DNA from: Anisakis pegreffii
Lineage: Eukaryota; Nematoda; Chromadorea; Rhabditida; Anisakidae
Direction of reading: 5' to 3'
Length of the DNA: 64,000 nucleotides
Assembly: GCA_035041965.1 (NCBI GenBank)
Contig: JAPYMA010000330.1
Span: forward strand, 62,001 to 126,000
A model generated the notes under the pieces. The model saw nothing but the letters and a program-made list of their open reading frames with translations, searched no databases and was not told where the DNA came from. Made by a program: the position numbers and the translations under genes. Below are positions 58,740 through 64,000 of this stretch, one piece after another; within the stretch, counting starts at the first letter, position 1; every line of letters starts with the position of its first letter.

Positions 58740-61700
58740 TTGAACGCTCAATGTGGTCAACTGAAATTTGTTGTTCGTCACTTGAAAATAGTTATTTTAA
58801 AAAATTCTCGTGAATTACCAATTCGTTCTTCTAACTCACATGTTGTTTCTTCTCCTCACCCACATGCCCAAATTGTTTCAAATCAATCAACCTCTTCCAT
58901 TGTAAATATTGAAAATACTCCATCAGTCACTGTCATTGAGAATAATGTAAATGAAAATGTTCATCTTCCTAAACAAAACGTACTGTCTGACTCTCTCATG
59001 GAAAACTGAAATCTTCCAATGACCATTCCAAACATAATATTCACTGTGTCCTAATTAACGCTCGGTCCATCAGAAACAAGCTAGATGATCTTATATTTCT
59101 TATAGAACATCATAAACTCGATATTTTATGTATAACTGAATCATGGACCAATACTGAAAATTGTCTTGATGTTGAGCTAACAATTCACAATAATTTTGAT
59201 GTATATCGATCTGAGAGATTAGCATCTATTCCTGGTGGAGGTGTGGTCCAACTAACAAGGAGTAAATACCAATCTTCATTAGTAGAAGCAATTTTTTTTA
59301 CCCCCTTATTCAGATCCTAACTGTCAAAGTGATCTTATCAAAAACTAATGAAATTAGCATCACGTGTGTTTACCGAGCTCCGGTCAACAACAAACACGAC
59401 AACCTATTATTAATTGATTTTCTTAAGTGTTGTGGTGGCTGGGCGAGGGTCGAGTAGTAAATTAGAGTTTATTACAGTTTACAAGGTCGGTGAATATGTG
59501 AGGTTACACAATATGAGATTTACAATAGAAAACTGCCACTCGTTAGCGAATCAGAATATTTCACAATAATTAGTGATTAAAATAATTTATAATATTCGAA
59601 ATATTAATTAGTTATCCTTTAGTACATTATTCAAAATATCAAGTACTTATTCTTATCACAATACAGAAGGTGCCAATATTGGCTACAATAGATTTACAAT
59701 ATTAATTAACAATTCACAATATTAGATCACAAATTGGGTATAGCGGCTTTATTTGCCGATTAAGATGCCACTTTATTGGCTAACACTGACTGCTTATAAT
59801 GATACTTTAACTCGACCGACCGAATATTTCTCCTTCCGCCCTCTTTTAAAGCGTCGTTCCTTTCTTTATTTCTCACATTCCGTTCCATATGTTTATTCTT
59901 TATGTTTTGGCTTGACAATTTCATAGAATCGATGTTTTGGGAATTTGGAAAGTGCAATGTTTACGCTTAAATCCCGTTATAACCCATCAGCAAAAACAAT
60001 TATTGTGGGAGATTTCAATTATCCTGAAATCAATTGGAGAGATCTAAATTATAACACCAACGGCATACATAAGTATTTTGTGCACTGGATTCTCGATAAT
60101 AGCATCAGTCAGCATGTGCATGAGCCAACTAGGTACGAAGGTAACAGTGGTACCATACTTGATTTGGTACTGAGTTCAGATATAAATTTGATAAAAAACT
60201 GCAGTGTTCTTGAGCCCTTTAGTTCATCTGATCACAACTCTGTAATCTTTGACCTGGATATACCACACCAACAAATTAACTCATCGACTGTAAACAAACA
60301 CCTCAAGGGCGATTATAACACCGCAAATAGATTAATATCATCAATGAATTGGTGTGACATATTCTCGACCTGTTTAACTGTAGGTGAATGTTATAACATA
60401 TTTGTGAATATCATTCACAATATTATCAATTCAACTATCCTTTGCAGAAATACTTTTAATCGTTCACATTTCCCTTCCCAAATTAATTTACTTGCTAAGT
60501 CTGTTAAGCGTTTTTGGCGGAGGAGAAACCTGATAGGATTAAAACCTTTCAAACGACTCAACCGTAAGCTTCAAAAATCTATCTATCGCCTCAAATTGAA
60601 TTATGAAAATAACCTGGCTAAACATACTAACGTTCGAAAATTTTACAAATACACTAATGATGTACTGAATTCTGGTAAAGATATAGGCCCATTAAAAGAT
60701 AATCTCGATAACATAATTACGGATGACCACTTCTGAGCCCAAATTTTTCAAAACTTCTTCATTTCAGTGCACAGAGACGATCACGACGAATCTCAACCTC
60801 TTTTCTCCTGCTCTATTTCTAGATCCACATTTCTAGACTACGTAGATATTAATGCAGAAAAAATAAACAAGATTTTTAAACGCCTACCCAACAGAAATAA
60901 TACTTCACCCGATGAAATTCGCTACATATTCCTTAAAAACACAGCCGACACTATTACTACTCCACTTTGTCATATGTTTTGTAGATCTGTAATGACTGGC
61001 TCAGTTCCCTTGTGGTGGAAATCAGCAATCATCAAACCTATCCACAAACCCGGTTCAAAAATGAATTTGCAAAACTACCGCCCCATCTCATTAACCTGTT
61101 CAATCTCCAAAGTTATTGAAAAAATAATTACATCAGAACTCAGAAACTATCTCATGGTTAATAAGCTGTTCTCTCCATTCCAATATGGTTTTCTCGATAT
61201 AAGATCAACCTCTACGGTCCTGCTTCGATCGTACCAAAACTGGGTATCTCATTTAGACGAAGGCGGCTACACCGATACAATATACTTTGACTTTAAAAAG
61301 AAATATTATTGAAACTACGAGCATATGGTATACGAGGCTCGCTATACAATTGGATTCGAGACTTTCTTACGAACCGTTCCCAATTAGTCCAAGTTTGAAA
61401 CTCCTTCAGTTCGTTGAAATATATTTGCAGTGGTGTTCCACAAGGTTCCGTCCTAGGACCCCTTCTCTTTCTCATCTTTATCAACGATCTCTCTGAATGC
61501 CTACCTCCAGACTCAACATGTTTCATTTTTGCAGCCGATGTTAAAGTTTATACATACACCAACAACCTACAAACCATTTTTGACTCCATAAACCTGTGGT
61601 CGTCACACTGGCTTTTACCACTTGCTCCAGAAAAAACAAAACTGATTAGAATTGGTAAGAGCAATCCCAACAATACACTCAAAATTGAAAATCAAGAGCT

Positions 61701-62736
61701 GACTCCCTCCTTATCCGTCCGAGATCTAGACGTTATAATTAATCCTAATTTGAAATTCCACCAACATATCTCCACCTTAGTCAAAAAAGCCAACACCTGA
61801 GCATCACTCGTATTGAGATCTTTCAGATCCAGAGATTTATCTCTACTAAGCAGATTATTTACAACCTATGTTCGTCCAGTTCTAGAATACGCCTCCTCCC
61901 TCTGGTCCCCCTGTGATCCACACAAGGACATACAGGATGTTAATATAATTGGAAGTGTTCGAAGAAGATACACCCATTACATCTTCAAGAGAAATTGTGG
62001 AGATTTTCGTAATGTACCCAAATACCAGGAGAGACTAACAATATTAGGATTAGAAAGTTTAGAACTGCGAAGATTTTATACTGACCTTTGTATGGCCTAT
62101 AACATCATTCAACACCAAGTCGATCTTCCAGTGAATGAATTCTTCGATTATTCTCCATGTATTGAAAGAACCAGTCATAATAATTCTTTTAAACTCGCTG
62201 TTAAGTGCTGCAAACTAAACATTGCTAAATTCTCCTTCGCAAACAGAGTCGTCAAAGCCTGGAATCTACTCCCCCAAAATATTGCAACCTCCAAATCGCT
62301 TCAAACATTCAAATGCAGACTGCGATCTATTCCACCTGAAGAAATCGGGTTTATGTCGTTGATAAAATTCTGAGAAACAATTAGTATGATTAAATTCAAA
62401 ACGTTGATTAACTTCATTTCCTTATTATTATTTTTGTAATATATGAGGTATGTTGTTGAAATTGTACGTAACTTCTCATTCTATATATTTTATGTTGTTA
62501 TCATAATATGTACAAAGAAAATATTTCATGTTCTTATCATAATATGTTACAACTGCGATATTATAATCTCACTGCCATTGTACGATAATATATTTAAATT
62601 GTTGTTCTCCTTTGCCTGTTTTAAAATCTTTCCTCCTCCCCAACAATAGTTGGGGTAGTGTATTCGCCAGATAGTATTAGATTGTATTGTACTACATTAT
62701 ACATATTGACATGCGAATAAAATATTATTATTTACT
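58740..62736 (+). mobile_element. Degenerate CR1/Jockey-like non-LTR retrotransposon
   Basis: A short first frame at 58740-59009 (Ser/Asn/Val-rich) is followed by an endonuclease and reverse transcriptase split by frameshifts and stops. Apurinic-endonuclease marks are NARSIRNK and ITESW (59060-59145), IIVGDFNYPEINW (about 60000) and SSDHNSVIFDL (about 60230). RT marks are YRPISLTCSISKVIEK, PFQYGFLDIRSTS and GVPQGSVLGPLLFLIFINDL (to 61495). The C-terminal ARTFTYVRPVLEYAS-type region and an Arg/Tyr-rich end close at 62373. Breaks include an in-frame TGA near 60734, a shift near 61310, and a TGA at 61798. The catalytic FADD is FAAD (GCC for GAC, near 61536), so it could not be active even without the breaks. 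The tail ends AATAAAATATTATTATTTAC without long poly-A, as in CR1-like elements. Confidence 0.85.
59428..59949. mobile_element. LTR-like insertion inside the non-LTR element
   Basis: The endonuclease frame is interrupted after LLLIDFLK and resumes near 59945 with the next endonuclease residues, so about 500 bp are foreign. The inserted DNA runs from TGTTGTGGTGGCTGGG to TTTTGGCTTGACA (59428-59917), with TGT...ACA ends typical of a solo LTR. AATAAA signals on the minus strand favour that orientation. AAGTG at 59425-59429 and 59950-59954 could instead be a 5-bp target duplication, which would put the ends at 59430-59949. The two boundary readings cannot both be right. The left half is AATATT-rich. 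Confidence 0.55.
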
Positions 62737-62811
62737 AAGACAAGCACTTTATCACAAGTCAATAAATCAAACATAAAAATCGTTATTATCACTGTTTTAT
62801 CATCATTCGCA

Positions 62812-63809
62812 TTACAGAACACCAGCATTGGCTGCGGGTGGGTTTTGAGCACCGTTTTGTAACGCCAAACGAACTACTTTTGGCGTTGGTCTGAATACCT
62901 GAAGAAAACAGAAAAGAAATGGACGAATAAATGTGCGAATAAGAATAAGTGCAACGAATACTCTGAAAAAAACACCTGGAATGAACAACTCAAGTCCTCA
63001 GAAACGTTCATCGTTGCTGCAGCGTTATCGAATTGGCCACAGTAATGCGGTGCTGAAAATATCGTAACCAAATGACGTCCAGCAAAGAATTCATACCCAT
63101 CTTGAACAACCTGAAATTCATCCACGTACCAAAATATGGGTTTTAAAGCTCATCCTTACGCAATAAATTTTGCTTGTAGACGTCAGTCAAATTCAATTCA
63201 AATTTGCTCATGCAGGTAGTCATCCAATACAATAACCGTGACTAGATTTGTTCTGTTGAAGTGAAGTGTTCAGAATGGAAATGAAGAATGATCAAGAGAA
63301 GTGCTAATGGAAACCTGATGAGCACGCGCTATCAGGTCAATAGATAGTTTTTGACACATCTCATAGACAATATCGTCACCGAACATGTACGATATCCCTC
63401 GATTGCTTGGTCTCCATCCTCTTGTATACTCATCTGGATCTGACCTTCAATATCAATGATAACAATAAATGATGATTACGCCAATGTATCAATTAAGCTG
63501 AAATATCGATGTCATTACATTTTATTCTATTGCTATCATTCTACTGGATATACGTTTAAATATTGAATGAAGACACATCAATATTACGAGCGTTAAATGA
63601 TTTTCCATTCGTAAAATTACTCTATGACTTTACAAACAAACAGGTACACACCATAAAATATCAATTTCCATTGAACCAATTTGTGGGTCTTGTGGTCGAG
63701 GGATGGTTCGAATTTTATCCAAAGAAAAAAGACTTGGAGACAATCCGCCATGCATACACAATATCTTTCCGGCCACTAAACTACCGAATGGCATGCAGTT
63801 GAACGTATC
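62812..63809 (-). CDS. PP1-type serine/threonine protein phosphatase, C-terminal part
   Basis: Four exons in coding order: 63652-63809, 63315-63444, 62976-63110, 62812-62898; 169 residues up to the stop. Upstream exons, with the GDxHG, GDYVDRG and GNHE metal-site motifs, lie beyond 64000. Visible motifs are [22 protein letters not shown] (metal-binding His), [28 protein letters not shown] (metal-binding His) and [14 protein letters not shown]. It differs from PP1 catalytic subunits at several usually invariant places: SAPNYCGEFDN has N to H and E to Q, and the tail [17 protein letters not shown] is not the usual RPITPP tail. It resembles the many divergent PP1 paralogues of nematodes, some sperm-specific in C. 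elegans. Phases join; the assignment to the PP1 family is firm, the paralogue is not. Confidence 0.88.
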
Positions 63810-64000
63810 CTGGAATATTACTGAATTATTCCGTTTTCTAAATTCTTTTGTCAAGTTCTATTAGCATCTAAACTTTGCAAGGATTTCAATAAGACTCATC
63901 TGATGATAATTATGAGTATGTCATCACAAATATGTTCGTAATCCACAGAATTAAAGGAGATACAATTTATTTTAACGTAACAATCATCGAAGCACATTCA

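Overview
This is a 64 kb stretch of an AT-rich eukaryotic genome, almost certainly a nematode. Genes are split into many short exons with GT/AG introns. Several start codons sit a few to about 60 bases behind a TTTCAG-like acceptor, as expected for spliced-leader trans-splicing. The proteins resemble Caenorhabditis orthologues: an UNC-32-type V-ATPase subunit with the same kind of alternative exon clusters, a TrxR ending GCCG, and an NPP-10-type Nup98-96 precursor. I cannot name the species. Gene models were rebuilt by hand from reading frames, splice sites and phase continuity, without RNA data.

Layout: 1-2070, tandem repeats. 2276-4892 (+), ZC3H15/DFRP1 homologue. 5885-6508, A-rich minisatellite. 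8845-12875 (-), thioredoxin reductase, first exon not found. 15789-17674 (-), thiamin pyrophosphokinase. About 20.1-20.5 kb, a decayed LTR-like fragment. 21.4-22.8 kb (-), two unidentified candidate coding pieces. 23684-38173 (-), V-ATPase V0 subunit a. 41151-57212 (-), the complete 37-exon Nup98-Nup96 precursor gene. 58.7-62.7 kb (+), a dead CR1/Jockey-like non-LTR retrotransposon split by an LTR-like insertion. 62812-63809 (-), the C-terminal part of a PP1-type phosphatase that runs off the right edge.

The recognised genes are housekeeping genes with no shared pathway: translation-linked GTPase partner, redox, thiamin activation, proton pumping, nuclear pore and protein dephosphorylation. 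All but ZC3H15 lie on the minus strand, but gaps of several kb argue against a tight operon.

The most striking content is in the V-ATPase gene. It has three interchangeable exons (phase 0 in, phase 2 out) for the variable cytosolic loop and a second pair (phase 0/0) near a transmembrane segment, so up to six protein forms. A TTGTGTGCATGTGT element lies in the intron that separates the pair. In Nup98-96 the predicted self-cleavage site reads HF|T where vertebrate and yeast proteins have HF|S.
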